Shown here in pieces: positions 18,521-27,380 of a stretch of 64,000 bases of DNA. Within the stretch, counting starts at the first letter, position 1. Each line of letters opens with the position of its first letter. The position numbers and the translations under genes are program-made. Source of the DNA: Aquimarina sp. MMG016 (GTDB lineage Bacteria > Bacteroidota > Bacteroidia > Flavobacteriales > Flavobacteriaceae); the NCBI RefSeq assembly GCF_018100805.1, contig NZ_JAGJEA010000003.1, positions 496,001 through 560,000 on the forward strand, read 5' to 3'. The notes under the pieces are model-generated. The model did no database searches and had not been told where the DNA came from. It saw nothing but the letters and a program-made list of their open reading frames with translations.

Positions 18521-19387
18521 ATGAAGCACCCTATTAGACCGATATCGGTATCTTCTTTAGAACAGGAGTTCTTGGGAAATTCAGATTTTCAGGTAAAATA
18601 TATTACCTCTTTAGCCTATAGTGATGATACAACGATCACTTTTTACAAGGGAGATGATTTGGATCGTATTGCCAAAACTTCGGCCGGAATTTTAATTGTC
18701 AAAGAAGAACTCAAGGGCAAAATCAAAGACTATATAGCATCAGCAATTTTATTTACAGATAATCCAATGTTGTTTTTTGCAAAATTGCTAGCTAAAAATT
18801 TTGAAAATACTTTTACAGATCAAAAAAAAATAGTTAACGATGAATCGAAGATATCTTCAGATGCATATATAGAGGACGAGGTTCATATAGGAAACGAAAC
18901 GAAAGTATATCCTAATGTCACCATTCTGAATTCTACTTCTATAGGAAGTAATTGTGTCATACAATCAGGAAGTGTATTAGGAGGAATTGGGATGTCTTAT
19001 GTTAAAGATGATTTAGGAAACTTCAATAAGATTGTTCAATTAGGAATACTAGAGATTTGTGATAATGTGGATATTGGATCTAACGTGAGTGTTTTAAGAG
19101 GTATTTTTGAAAAAACGTATATTGGCGAAGGAACCAAAATAGGGAACAACGTCAATATTGGACATAATGTCGTTATAGGAAAGAATTGCTACATTTCTTC
19201 TGGAGTAATTATTGGAGGTGCTTGTAACATAGGAGATAACTGTTGGATTTCTCCGGGAGTTTCTATAGTTGATCATATCAAAGTAGGTGATGGAGCCAAG
19301 ATTGGAACAGGAGCTGTGGTAATCAAAGACGTATTAGAGAATAGTTTTTATTTAGGAAATCCTGCAAGAAAAATAAAAGACTTATAG
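18521..19387 (+). CDS. LpxD-like ACP-dependent N-acyltransferase (left-handed beta-helix)
   Basis: The 288-residue protein matches the architecture of LpxD: an N-terminal mixed domain ending in LFTDNPMLFFAKLL, then hexapeptide repeats (about 107-270) and a short C-terminal tail. LpxD transfers 3-hydroxyacyl chains from ACP to an amino sugar on UDP. The catalytic histidine is kept as H215 (NIGHNVVIG). Its position next to a dedicated ACP suggests that it acylates the 4-amino group made by PseC, taking the place of PseH. A nine-A tract lies at 18822-18830. The homologous lipid A enzyme would normally sit in an lpx operon, which this is not. Confidence 0.85.
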   Translation: MKHPIRPISVSSLEQEFLGNSDFQVKYITSLAYSDDTTITFYKGDDLDRIAKTSAGILIVKEELKGKIKDYIASAILFTDNPMLFFAKLLAKNFENTFTDQKKIVNDESKISSDAYIEDEVHIGNETKVYPNVTILNSTSIGSNCVIQSGSVLGGIGMSYVKDDLGNFNKIVQLGILEICDNVDIGSNVSVLRGIFEKTYIGEGTKIGNNVNIGHNVVIGKNCYISSGVIIGGACNIGDNCWISPGVSIVDHIKVGDGAKIGTGAVVIKDVLENSFYLGNPARKIKDL

Positions 19388-19390
19388 AAA

Positions 19391-20404
19391 GTGGAAAATA
19401 AGACATTTATTATTGCCGAATTATCTGCCAATCACAACAATGATCTTCAATTGGCTAAAGATACGATTTACGCAATGAAAGAATCAGGAGCGGATGCGGT
19501 TAAGTTTCAAACTTTTACGGCAGACTCTATGACCTTGAATATAGATGGGAAGGATTTTGAAGCTAATCCAAAAGGAGCGTGGGCCGGAAGAAAACTGTAC
19601 GATTTATACCAAGAAACTTCCTTACGTTATGATTGGCAGATAGAATTATCAAATTATGCCCTTTCTTTGGGTATACAATGGTTCTCATCTCCTTTTGATT
19701 TTAAAGCAGTAGACTTCTTAGAATCTATAAATTGTCCGATTTATAAAATCGCATCATTCGAGATTCTGGATATACCTCTTATAGAATATGCTGCTTCTAA
19801 AGGAAAACCAATGATCATATCTACCGGAATTGCTATAGAAGAAGATATAAAACTTGCAATAGAAACCTGTAAAAAGGTTGGAAATAATGACATTACTATC
19901 CTTAAGTGCACATCTGCATACCCTGCACCTTATAATGAGATTAACCTTAACGTCATACCGGCTTTGAAAGAAAAATTTAATGTTAAAGTAGGTTTGTCGG
20001 ATCATACTATGGGGAGTATTGTGCCCTTGGGAGCAGTATCTTTGGGAGCCAGAGTAGTAGAAAAGCATTTCATTTTGGATAGAAAACTAGGAGGAGCAGA
20101 TTCATCTTTCTCTATGAATCCTGAAGAGTTTACCTTCATGGTAAAAGGTATTCGTCAACTAGAACAGGCACTCGGAACGTCTTCTCTTGAGATATCTGAT
20201 GAGTCAAAGATTGCAAGAGAGAGAGGGAGATCATTATATGTATCCCAAGACGTTAAGAAGGGAGATTTTATTACTAAAGAGAATATTCGTTCTATTAGAC
20301 CTGCCTATGGCTTACATCCTAAATATTATCAAGAAGTGTTAAATAAAACTTTTAAAAAGGATATTAAAAAGGGAACACCATTAAGTTTTGAATTGATAAA
20401 TTAG
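19391..20404 (+). CDS. pseI: pseudaminic acid synthase
   Basis: PseI condenses the 6-deoxy-diacylamido-altrose with phosphoenolpyruvate to give pseudaminic acid. The 337-residue protein has the NeuB-type TIM barrel (AELSANHNND at 9-18, GADAVKFQTFT, KIASFE, LSDHT) and a C-terminal antifreeze-like SAF domain (RSLYVSQDVKKGDFIT onward). The start is GTG, 3 nt after the LpxD-like stop. Its presence closes the pathway and confirms that the four genes before it lie inside, not beside, the pse operon. Confidence 0.95.
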   Translation: MENKTFIIAELSANHNNDLQLAKDTIYAMKESGADAVKFQTFTADSMTLNIDGKDFEANPKGAWAGRKLYDLYQETSLRYDWQIELSNYALSLGIQWFSSPFDFKAVDFLESINCPIYKIASFEILDIPLIEYAASKGKPMIISTGIAIEEDIKLAIETCKKVGNNDITILKCTSAYPAPYNEINLNVIPALKEKFNVKVGLSDHTMGSIVPLGAVSLGARVVEKHFILDRKLGGADSSFSMNPEEFTFMVKGIRQLEQALGTSSLEISDESKIARERGRSLYVSQDVKKGDFITKENIRSIRPAYGLHPKYYQEVLNKTFKKDIKKGTPLSFELIN

Positions 20405-20408
20405 TTAG

Positions 20409-21734
20409 ATGAACATTTTATTCATAGAGAACCGATATAAAACATTTACCTATGAGGCCATAGGAAATCTCTTTATAAAAGATGGGTTCCAAGTTTCTTT
20501 TTTGATTCAAAACAATTATTATGCCCCAAAAAAAGAAGACTTCAATTGTCACATTATTCCATTTCCAGATTCAAAAGAATTAAACAAAGAATATAAGGCT
20601 GATTCAGAAATAATAAATATTATTAATTCTGATCGAATGCAAAATTTTTTTCATAAAAAAGGAACTAGTTACTTTTACTATTACAATGAAAAAATAGAAG
20701 AAATATTAGATTTAGTTAAACCTGATGTAGTTTTTGGAGAATCGACAGCATTTCACGAATTAATCACAATAAAAAACTGTAAAAAAAGAAACATTTTATA
20801 TCTAAATCCTTCTACCTGCAGATATCCAAAAAACCGCTTTTCTTTTTATAAATACGACACCTTAGAACCTTATAAAGGAAGTAATGAAGAACTAACATAT
20901 TCTCAGGCATTAGAAATAATAAATGGGATAGTTAATAGATCTACTAAACCTGATTATATGAAAGTTGTTAAGAAATCTAGATCTAAAAATACTAAAGATA
21001 AATTTTCTAAAACAGTTTCGTTCATAAAAGGAGATACGTATAATACTCCAAGTCCTTTGGTCAAATTTAAGATAGAAAAAACAAAAAAGAAAAATATAAA
21101 GCGTTGGGATTTGCTAGCGAATGAAAAAATTGATAAAAGTAAAGGTGAACTTATTATGTTGTATCCTTTGCAGATGCAACCCGAAGCTAACTTGGATGTC
21201 TGGGGGCGCAAGCATAGAGATCAACTCAAATTGATTCAAGAAATCAGTAAAAATTTACTTAACAAAAAAACAAAGCTTGTAGTTAAACCGAATCCCAAAT
21301 CAAAGTACGAATTGTCAGAAGCATTGTTGGATTATGCTCAAACCACTGATAATATAACAATGCTAAAGCATGAGGTCAAAATGGATGATATATTGGCAGA
21401 TATCGACTTGGTAATAACGGTAACAGGTACCATCGCCATTGAATGCATATTATCTAATATTCCTGTGGTTACTCTAGTAAACACAATTAATAACGAACAA
21501 GGAAACTGTTTATATCTCAATGATTTAAATGATATCCCAGTTGTTTTAGAAAAAGTAAAAAATAATACATTTCCCAAAATATCTGATAATGAGAAAATTA
21601 ACTTCCTAAATAAGCTTAATAAATTAAGTTATGAAGGAAGAATATCTGATCCATTTAGTTATAACAGGTGTCTTGAAGAAGAGAACCTGGAAAAAATTTA
21701 CTACGCATTCAAAGATATTCTTAAAACGGATTAA
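20409..21734 (+). CDS. capsule-type glycosyltransferase (KpsC/KpsS-like GT-B)
   Basis: This 441-residue soluble protein has a C-terminal half resembling capsule polysaccharide synthesis proteins: MLYPLQMQPEAN near 248-259, the KPNPKSK strand-loop near 293, and a nucleotide-site-like VTVTGTIAIE near 336-345. KpsC/KpsS proteins transfer Kdo from CMP-Kdo, and related proteins handle other CMP-nonulosonates. Lying 4 nt after pseI, it is the best candidate for the pseudaminyltransferase of the locus. The N-terminal half is not recognisable. Confidence 0.65.
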   Translation: MNILFIENRYKTFTYEAIGNLFIKDGFQVSFLIQNNYYAPKKEDFNCHIIPFPDSKELNKEYKADSEIINIINSDRMQNFFHKKGTSYFYYYNEKIEEILDLVKPDVVFGESTAFHELITIKNCKKRNILYLNPSTCRYPKNRFSFYKYDTLEPYKGSNEELTYSQALEIINGIVNRSTKPDYMKVVKKSRSKNTKDKFSKTVSFIKGDTYNTPSPLVKFKIEKTKKKNIKRWDLLANEKIDKSKGELIMLYPLQMQPEANLDVWGRKHRDQLKLIQEISKNLLNKKTKLVVKPNPKSKYELSEALLDYAQTTDNITMLKHEVKMDDILADIDLVITVTGTIAIECILSNIPVVTLVNTINNEQGNCLYLNDLNDIPVVLEKVKNNTFPKISDNEKINFLNKLNKLSYEGRISDPFSYNRCLEEENLEKIYYAFKDILKTD

Positions 21735-21741
21735 ATAAATT

Positions 21742-22497
21742 ATGAAAAGAACAATAACAGCTTGTATTGCTTTTTTTTTTCCTAGTGTTATTTCTGTTCA
21801 ATTATTAAGATTATTAGGATATAAAATCGGAAAGAATGTTAGAATTGGATTTTCAATACTAAAAGTTTCATCTTTAACTATTCAAGATAATGTTAGAATT
21901 GGGCACTTCAACATTTTTTTAAACCAAAATATAAGCTTAGCTCAGAATGCCAAAATCGGATATTTGAATTTTTTTAAGGGACCAGTTCAATTGATTTTGG
22001 ATCAAAAGGCTGCGATAGGAAACAGGAATTATATTACCCGTGCAAGAATAGGAGTAACCTATGGCGAATCAATCTTAAAACTAGGTATATTAACCAAAAT
22101 AACAACAGGACATCACTTAGACCTAACTTGCAGTATTAGCTTTGGGAATTATTCGATACTTGCTGGAATAAGATCTCAGATGTGGACCCATGGTTATTAC
22201 CATTCGGACCAGGGAAAAGAGAGGATACGTATTGATGGTGAAATAAAAATCGGAAATAATGTTTATGTGGGATCTGGATGTATATTTAATCCAGGAGTTA
22301 AAGTTGCTGATGCCGCGCATATCGGTGGAGGTTCTGTAATTTCTAAGAATTTGGAAAAACCTGGCATGTATGTAAGTCAAGGGTTAAGATTTATCGAAAA
22401 TGACATCAAAAAGGTAAAATCAAAACTTCAAAATATCAATGACGAATACAACCTAGTGGAAGCGGTTTATGTAAAAAAAATTAATGAAGATATTTAG
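21742..22497 (+). CDS. hexapeptide-repeat O-acyltransferase (WbbJ/CysE type)
   Basis: The 251-residue protein has irregular left-handed beta-helix repeats from about 30 to 215, with the C-terminal IKIGNNVYVGSGCIFNPGV block typical of sugar O-acetyltransferases. An RSQMWTHGYYHSD loop near 145-157 holds the likely catalytic histidine. It probably adds an acetyl group to a sugar of the glycan. A run of ten T bases (21771-21780) covers codons 10-13, and a slip there would end translation early. The stop overlaps the next gene by 14 nt. Confidence 0.8.
   Translation: MKRTITACIAFFFPSVISVQLLRLLGYKIGKNVRIGFSILKVSSLTIQDNVRIGHFNIFLNQNISLAQNAKIGYLNFFKGPVQLILDQKAAIGNRNYITRARIGVTYGESILKLGILTKITTGHHLDLTCSISFGNYSILAGIRSQMWTHGYYHSDQGKERIRIDGEIKIGNNVYVGSGCIFNPGVKVADAAHIGGGSVISKNLEKPGMYVSQGLRFIENDIKKVKSKLQNINDEYNLVEAVYVKKINEDI
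21771..21780 (+). repeat. ten-T homopolymer near the start of the acyltransferase gene
   Basis: This is the longest mononucleotide run I found in the window. It lies in codons 10-13 of a predicted soluble enzyme, where slipped-strand mispairing would shift the frame. Runs of eight or nine T occur in several Phe-rich membrane protein genes here, so background is high. Confidence 0.6.
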
Positions 22498-23821
22498 TCC
22501 TATAAAGTTACTTTTATTATCATTTTTAGTATGGTTGCTTTTTTATTTTTCCATACCTGCCAACTACATCTACAAAGGCTCAGCCTTGTTCTCTATTAGT
22601 TTGTTACTGTTATACATTGTTTTTTTTATTTTTGGTATTCTTTCGATAAAAAAAAGTAATAAATCACTCTTAAAAAAGTCGTATCCTTTAAAAAAAGTCA
22701 AACAGATCACCTATTTTCTTTTTTTTGTAGGTTTAACTGGGGTTTTGATTAAGTTATTTACAGGGATATTCGTTACAAAAATATTTATTCCGGGAGAAAT
22801 TTTCTCCAAAAGACTAGAGCTTATTGGCTCTGAATTTAATAGTGGAATTTTTGGTGTAATATCAGCGATTTTGTTTCCTTTTTCGGTGATTACAATGTTA
22901 ATTGTGATTTATCATTTCAGAAATTTTAGTAAAACATTTATTGTTTTTGCAATTCTTTTTGGGCTTTATCCATTTTTAGAGACATTTTATTTAGGTGGAA
23001 GAACGATCATTGTTTTACTAGGCACGACTATCATTTTTACACTTTTGGCTAGTATTGAAAAGAACGTAAACTATAAAAAAACAATAATAAAGCTTGCAAC
23101 TTTCAAATTAATTACACTGCCAAGTTTCTTTTTAAGAAAGAAGGTTTTAATAATTTCATCAATAATACTAATTGCTTTTGTTTCGTATTCGATTAAGGTA
23201 ATAAATGATAGACTTAGCAGGTTTAATTATAAGGACACCCTCTCTGTTTGGGAAGTTTATCATAGGGTAAAAGTAGATGACGAATTTAAAAAGGAGGTGC
23301 GTATAAGTTCTATTGAAGATAAAAACTATAAAATAGGAATATATAGTCTAAAGCATTATTTCGTTCATGGAGTTTTTGAGTACATCAGATTAGTAAATCA
23401 TTTGGATAAAACCACAGGGTATTATTATGGCCTTTATGAATTTTATGTTTTTGCCAAGTTTTTTAAAGTTTTTGGGGTTCAAATACCTAGTTTTTACGAT
23501 TTGAATTCTATATCTCATAAAAGAGCTGTTTATACCACTTTTTGGGGCCCCTTTTATATTGATTTTGGGATTTTCGGAATAATAATTATGTTTCTTTGGG
23601 GTCGATTTGTTAGAAAAGTACATATAAGAGCACTTCAAGGGAATGTTCAATATGTTATACTGTTTTCTTTTTTGGCAACAATAATTCTAGCATCTTTTTA
23701 TATTAATTTCCTTTTGGGGACCGCTTCTTATTATCTTTTTGCTTTTTTGGTTGCTATAATTTTGTTTAAAATTTGGCCAAATAATTTGACTTTTGTGTTA
23801 CATAAAACCAATAATGTATAG
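22484..23821 (+). CDS. wzy: oligosaccharide repeat unit polymerase (Wzy-like), first copy
   Basis: This is a 445-residue polytopic membrane protein with roughly ten to twelve hydrophobic helices and a large loop at about 250-330. The loop and the segment after it (RAVYTTFWGPFYIDFGIFG near 347-365) closely match the protein at 27355 (YVYTTFFGALFIDFGWFA), which identifies both as one polymerase family. Wzy proteins join lipid-linked repeat units in the periplasm. It overlaps the acyltransferase before it and the lipoprotein after it. Confidence 0.78.
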   Translation: MKIFSPIKLLLLSFLVWLLFYFSIPANYIYKGSALFSISLLLLYIVFFIFGILSIKKSNKSLLKKSYPLKKVKQITYFLFFVGLTGVLIKLFTGIFVTKIFIPGEIFSKRLELIGSEFNSGIFGVISAILFPFSVITMLIVIYHFRNFSKTFIVFAILFGLYPFLETFYLGGRTIIVLLGTTIIFTLLASIEKNVNYKKTIIKLATFKLITLPSFFLRKKVLIISSIILIAFVSYSIKVINDRLSRFNYKDTLSVWEVYHRVKVDDEFKKEVRISSIEDKNYKIGIYSLKHYFVHGVFEYIRLVNHLDKTTGYYYGLYEFYVFAKFFKVFGVQIPSFYDLNSISHKRAVYTTFWGPFYIDFGIFGIIIMFLWGRFVRKVHIRALQGNVQYVILFSFLATIILASFYINFLLGTASYYLFAFLVAIILFKIWPNNLTFVLHKTNNV

Positions 23822-24833
23822 AATAACAATCATAATATTGATTTTAGGGATTTTGGGAAGTTGTAGAAAAGATAAACCAGCGACCCAAGAAATTTTGGAT
23901 CCAATAACTAATCCCGATATTGATGATACCTTTTTGGTTTCAGACTCAAGATATAAGAAAGGAGACATAAGAAGATATGGAATCTATCCTAATCAAAAAA
24001 ACGAACCTAAAGTTGTTCAGCAGGTAATAACTTTGGCAGAAAGTGGCTTGCCTATTTTTTTTCCTAAAGGGTATTATCCTATGTCATTAGTTATAAAAGG
24101 TCAATCAAACATACAACTTCATTTTGATGATGTAATAATTGGAGGAGGATTACAAATAATTGATTTTAAAAAGAAGCCATCAACTAAAATTGCAATCAAA
24201 GGTAAATTGACTGTTTTAGACAAGATTTTTATTAAACGATCAAATAATATTTCTTTTGATACGCTAGTTGTAATGACAGATACATTAAAAAATATTAACA
24301 GACGAAGTAATAGAGGTGTTAGCATTTATTCTGGTTCGGAGATCCTGAAATTTGAACATTTAGAAATAAAAGATACAGGAGGGAAAGAAGATAGCTATTA
24401 TAAACATACAGCATCTGCCTTGCAGATACATGGTTGGAATCATAATCCAAAACATATTTATATAAAAAACTTGCATATTGATAATGCCGATCGAACAGCC
24501 CTTTATATTACAGGGAGTAATCATAAATTAGAAAGAGTGAATATCGAAAACTTTGGTTTAGGGACCAATAGAAATATGTTTCAGCTAGAGGATGCCGCAC
24601 CTGGTGAAGAAATGGAATTCGCAGGCGTATGGATAAATCGTTGCAATAATTGCGAATTTGATTTTGTAACTATAAATGATCAATATAAAAGAGCACGTTA
24701 TAGCTTGAAATTGGATGAAGGAAAATATGCTGAACCCACATTTATATATAATTTGGAGATAAAAGGAATGGCGAAAGAACTATCTATTTTAGACGATGAA
24801 CTCACCAACATTTTAGTAAAAAAAGCAAATTGA
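23814..24833 (+). CDS. lipoprotein with predicted right-handed beta-helix domain
   Basis: Starting from the ATG at 23814 the protein has 339 residues and a clear lipoprotein signal (hydrophobic stretch followed by LGSC). An ATG seven codons earlier lacks any conserved feature. The body contains repeated short strand-turn units such as FDTLVVMTDT, FEHLEIKDTGG, IYIKNLHIDNADRTALYITGSN and LERVNIENFG, the pattern of pectate-lyase-like beta-helices. It lies between a polymerase and a ligase gene with 8-nt and 4-nt overlaps, so it is part of the polysaccharide operon. It may bind, trim or modify the glycan at the outer membrane or periplasm. Confidence 0.75.
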   Translation: MYRITIIILILGILGSCRKDKPATQEILDPITNPDIDDTFLVSDSRYKKGDIRRYGIYPNQKNEPKVVQQVITLAESGLPIFFPKGYYPMSLVIKGQSNIQLHFDDVIIGGGLQIIDFKKKPSTKIAIKGKLTVLDKIFIKRSNNISFDTLVVMTDTLKNINRRSNRGVSIYSGSEILKFEHLEIKDTGGKEDSYYKHTASALQIHGWNHNPKHIYIKNLHIDNADRTALYITGSNHKLERVNIENFGLGTNRNMFQLEDAAPGEEMEFAGVWINRCNNCEFDFVTINDQYKRARYSLKLDEGKYAEPTFIYNLEIKGMAKELSILDDELTNILVKKAN

Positions 24834-26071
24834 TACAACAAATAAGATACATAATTAAAAAAAGAGAAACTATTTATCTGTGGATTCTATCCTTGGCCGT
24901 TCTTTCGTTTTGTTTTTCTTATGCCATTAATTCTATTATGACCTTTCTATTAATAGGTTTCTTTTTTTTGGATACCAGAGAAAATCTTAATAGAAAAATT
25001 CAAATTTTACGACAAAATAAATTAGTCTATCTGTACATATTATTTTTTTTTGTACAAATTATAGGACTAGCCTACTCAGATAATGTATCGTTTGGAATTA
25101 AAAAAACAATTTTGCTTATTCCCTGTCTTTTTCTACCTGGGATTGTTTTGTCAGAAAAATTATCTAAACCTAATTATAACCATCTTTTTAATATAGTTAA
25201 ATGGGGGATAGTAATAGTTTTTATAAGCTATCTATTTATTCATTTGGTATTAGATCAAAGGAATATTAGAACTTTTGTTTATTTCACTGTCCAGAAAAGA
25301 ATAGGAATCAGTCAATTTTATTTATCATTTATCTTTTTATTCGGGATATATGAATGTCTCAGAAAAATTTTCTCAGAAAAATCAAACATCGTTATAAATG
25401 CTTTTTTGTTTCTTTTCTTTATGAGTCTCCTGGCTTTAATGGGGAATCGAACAATTTTGGGGATTACAGGGTTATTCCTATTGTTCTATTTATTGAATGA
25501 ATTTAGTGATAAAGGACTAATAATTCGCTTAGGAATTATATTAATTACTATTTTGTCAGGTATTGGTCTAAGTCAAATGGATATTGTAAATAGAAAGATG
25601 AACGTTTTTGTAAAAACCACTGACTTAGATCTAGAAGTCATAAAAACTAAAAACAGGTTTACAATTACAAAAAACACTTTTGAACACAGAGTTTTAATTA
25701 ATTATTTATCCTCTAAAGAAATTTTCGATTCTTTTCCTTTAGGAGTAGGGACAGGAGATTATAAAGATGTAATGTTAGAAAGGTATAAAGAAATTAAGTT
25801 TAAAGCAGGAATAGCTAATGAGTATAATTTACATAATCAGTATTTTTCGGAGTTCTTAAAAACTGGAATTTTAGGTGGAATTTTGTTTATGATTATTATC
25901 TTCAATTTATTAATGGAAGTAAAGAGGAGTCAAAAAATTTACAGTTATCTAGCTATAACATTTTGTATTGCTTGTACCGTAGAGTCCTATCTAGATAGGC
26001 AACATGGAGTTTTTATATTTACTTTACTACTACCTTTTTTTATAAAATACGAAAACTACTTAAATAAATGA
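24830..26071 (+). CDS. O-antigen ligase/polymerase family membrane protein (Wzy_C type), copy 1
   Basis: This 413-residue membrane protein has about ten helices and the Wzy_C-type periplasmic loop with GVGTGDYKDV near 305 and the histidine-containing YNLHNQYFSEFLKTG near 335-350. Members either ligate glycan to lipid A core (WaaL) or polymerise repeats; sequence alone does not separate the two. The start is TTG, overlapping the lipoprotein stop by 4 nt. Runs of eight and nine T occur within it. Confidence 0.78.
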   Translation: MIQQIRYIIKKRETIYLWILSLAVLSFCFSYAINSIMTFLLIGFFFLDTRENLNRKIQILRQNKLVYLYILFFFVQIIGLAYSDNVSFGIKKTILLIPCLFLPGIVLSEKLSKPNYNHLFNIVKWGIVIVFISYLFIHLVLDQRNIRTFVYFTVQKRIGISQFYLSFIFLFGIYECLRKIFSEKSNIVINAFLFLFFMSLLALMGNRTILGITGLFLLFYLLNEFSDKGLIIRLGIILITILSGIGLSQMDIVNRKMNVFVKTTDLDLEVIKTKNRFTITKNTFEHRVLINYLSSKEIFDSFPLGVGTGDYKDVMLERYKEIKFKAGIANEYNLHNQYFSEFLKTGILGGILFMIIIFNLLMEVKRSQKIYSYLAITFCIACTVESYLDRQHGVFIFTLLLPFFIKYENYLNK

Positions 26072-26102
26072 AAGTATTATTAAACGTATCTAAGCTTTTC
26101 GG

Positions 26103-27380
26103 ATGGATTTGATAAAAAGAACTATTAGAGATAAAGCACCTTTTTTATTTTCCTTTGTGTTTTCTAAGGCATCAGTATTCTTGATTCCTTTATTGATGGC
26201 CGAGATTTTGACAAAGGAAAATTTCGGTATACTAGAATACGCACTAGCGGGTTTGGGAATGGTACTCAAGTCTACACTTAATCTTGGAGTTCCAGGAGCT
26301 TATCCTTTCTTTAAATTGCGTAAAAAGAATTTGAAAATTCTAAACGGTTTTACTATTCACTATTTATGGTTATTAGTATTTTTTATAGGAAACCAACTGG
26401 CATATTATTTCTTCAATCTTTCTGTTGAGTACTATATGGCTTTAAACGTTTCCTATATTATTGCTAATCAGGTTTTCATTTCCACACAGTTAAAAACCGT
26501 TGGGGCTATATCTAAAGCAGTACTTTTTGATTCAGGAATTTATTTGACATTACTTGTTTTTATCGTTCTAAACGCTAGTGGTTTTGTAGATAGCACTTTA
26601 GGTAATATTAATTTTTGTATTCAATTTTATGCTATAATATACGCTATTAACGCCCTAACAAAACTCACAAAAGTCAAAAGAAGCATGTTTTTGAAGTATA
26701 TCGAAATAATTAAGTTTAGCTACCATCTTTTGTTTGCTTCAATTTTGATTTTTTTTATAACGGTTTCCGGCAGGCTTTTAATAGAGTATTTTTTTAATGA
26801 TTTTGAAATAGTAGGAATATATGCGTTCTATTTTCGTTTGGCGGCTTTGGTGGTAATGATATACCAGGTGATTAGTATAGCTTTTTTCAAAGACATCTAT
26901 ACGCTGGATCCAAAAATATTAGATAAGTATTTTAGTTACTTTTTTGTGGGTTTATATGTGATTTCTACTGTTGCATTTATCCTTAGTAAAAGCATAGTTC
27001 CTTATTTTTCAGATTTTTATGTTAGCACAATCGACAACTACGATGGTGTGTATTTCATACTTTCTTCTCAGGTGGTCTTTTGGATATCAAGCGCCTTAAT
27101 GTCAAATATTACAGACCGGGAAGAGTTAGCCAAAAGGATTACTCCCTTGTTTTTGGTTTTGATACTTCTATTTTTACTAGTTTTATATTTGATTCAGGAC
27201 TTTTTGACGTTGCGGGTATATACTATGATACATTTTGTAGTTTTTTTAATTGCTACATTACTGCAAATATTGGTTTTATATAGAAAAAAAATAGTATTTA
27301 AAAGATCTGCCATTTCTTTATCCCTGATTTTCTCTATAACATTAATGATATATTTTGTTAAATATTCTGTTGGCACATAA
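26103..27380 (+). CDS. wzx: polysaccharide flippase (Wzx-like), first copy
   Basis: This is a 425-residue polytopic protein with about twelve hydrophobic segments. The N-terminal part (SKASVFLIPLLMAEILTKENFGILEYA) is typical of Wzx/MATE-type polysaccharide transporters, where helix 1 is followed by an E/G/Y-rich turn. It would move lipid-linked repeat units across the inner membrane. It overlaps the following polymerase gene by 26 nt. Confidence 0.8.
   Translation: MDLIKRTIRDKAPFLFSFVFSKASVFLIPLLMAEILTKENFGILEYALAGLGMVLKSTLNLGVPGAYPFFKLRKKNLKILNGFTIHYLWLLVFFIGNQLAYYFFNLSVEYYMALNVSYIIANQVFISTQLKTVGAISKAVLFDSGIYLTLLVFIVLNASGFVDSTLGNINFCIQFYAIIYAINALTKLTKVKRSMFLKYIEIIKFSYHLLFASILIFFITVSGRLLIEYFFNDFEIVGIYAFYFRLAALVVMIYQVISIAFFKDIYTLDPKILDKYFSYFFVGLYVISTVAFILSKSIVPYFSDFYVSTIDNYDGVYFILSSQVVFWISSALMSNITDREELAKRITPLFLVLILLFLLVLYLIQDFLTLRVYTMIHFVVFLIATLLQILVLYRKKIVFKRSAISLSLIFSITLMIYFVKYSVGT

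Noticed and set aside
27080-27283. 67-codon + strand frame inside the first flippase gene
   Set aside because: Fully contained in a well-supported membrane protein gene; no own start context or motif.
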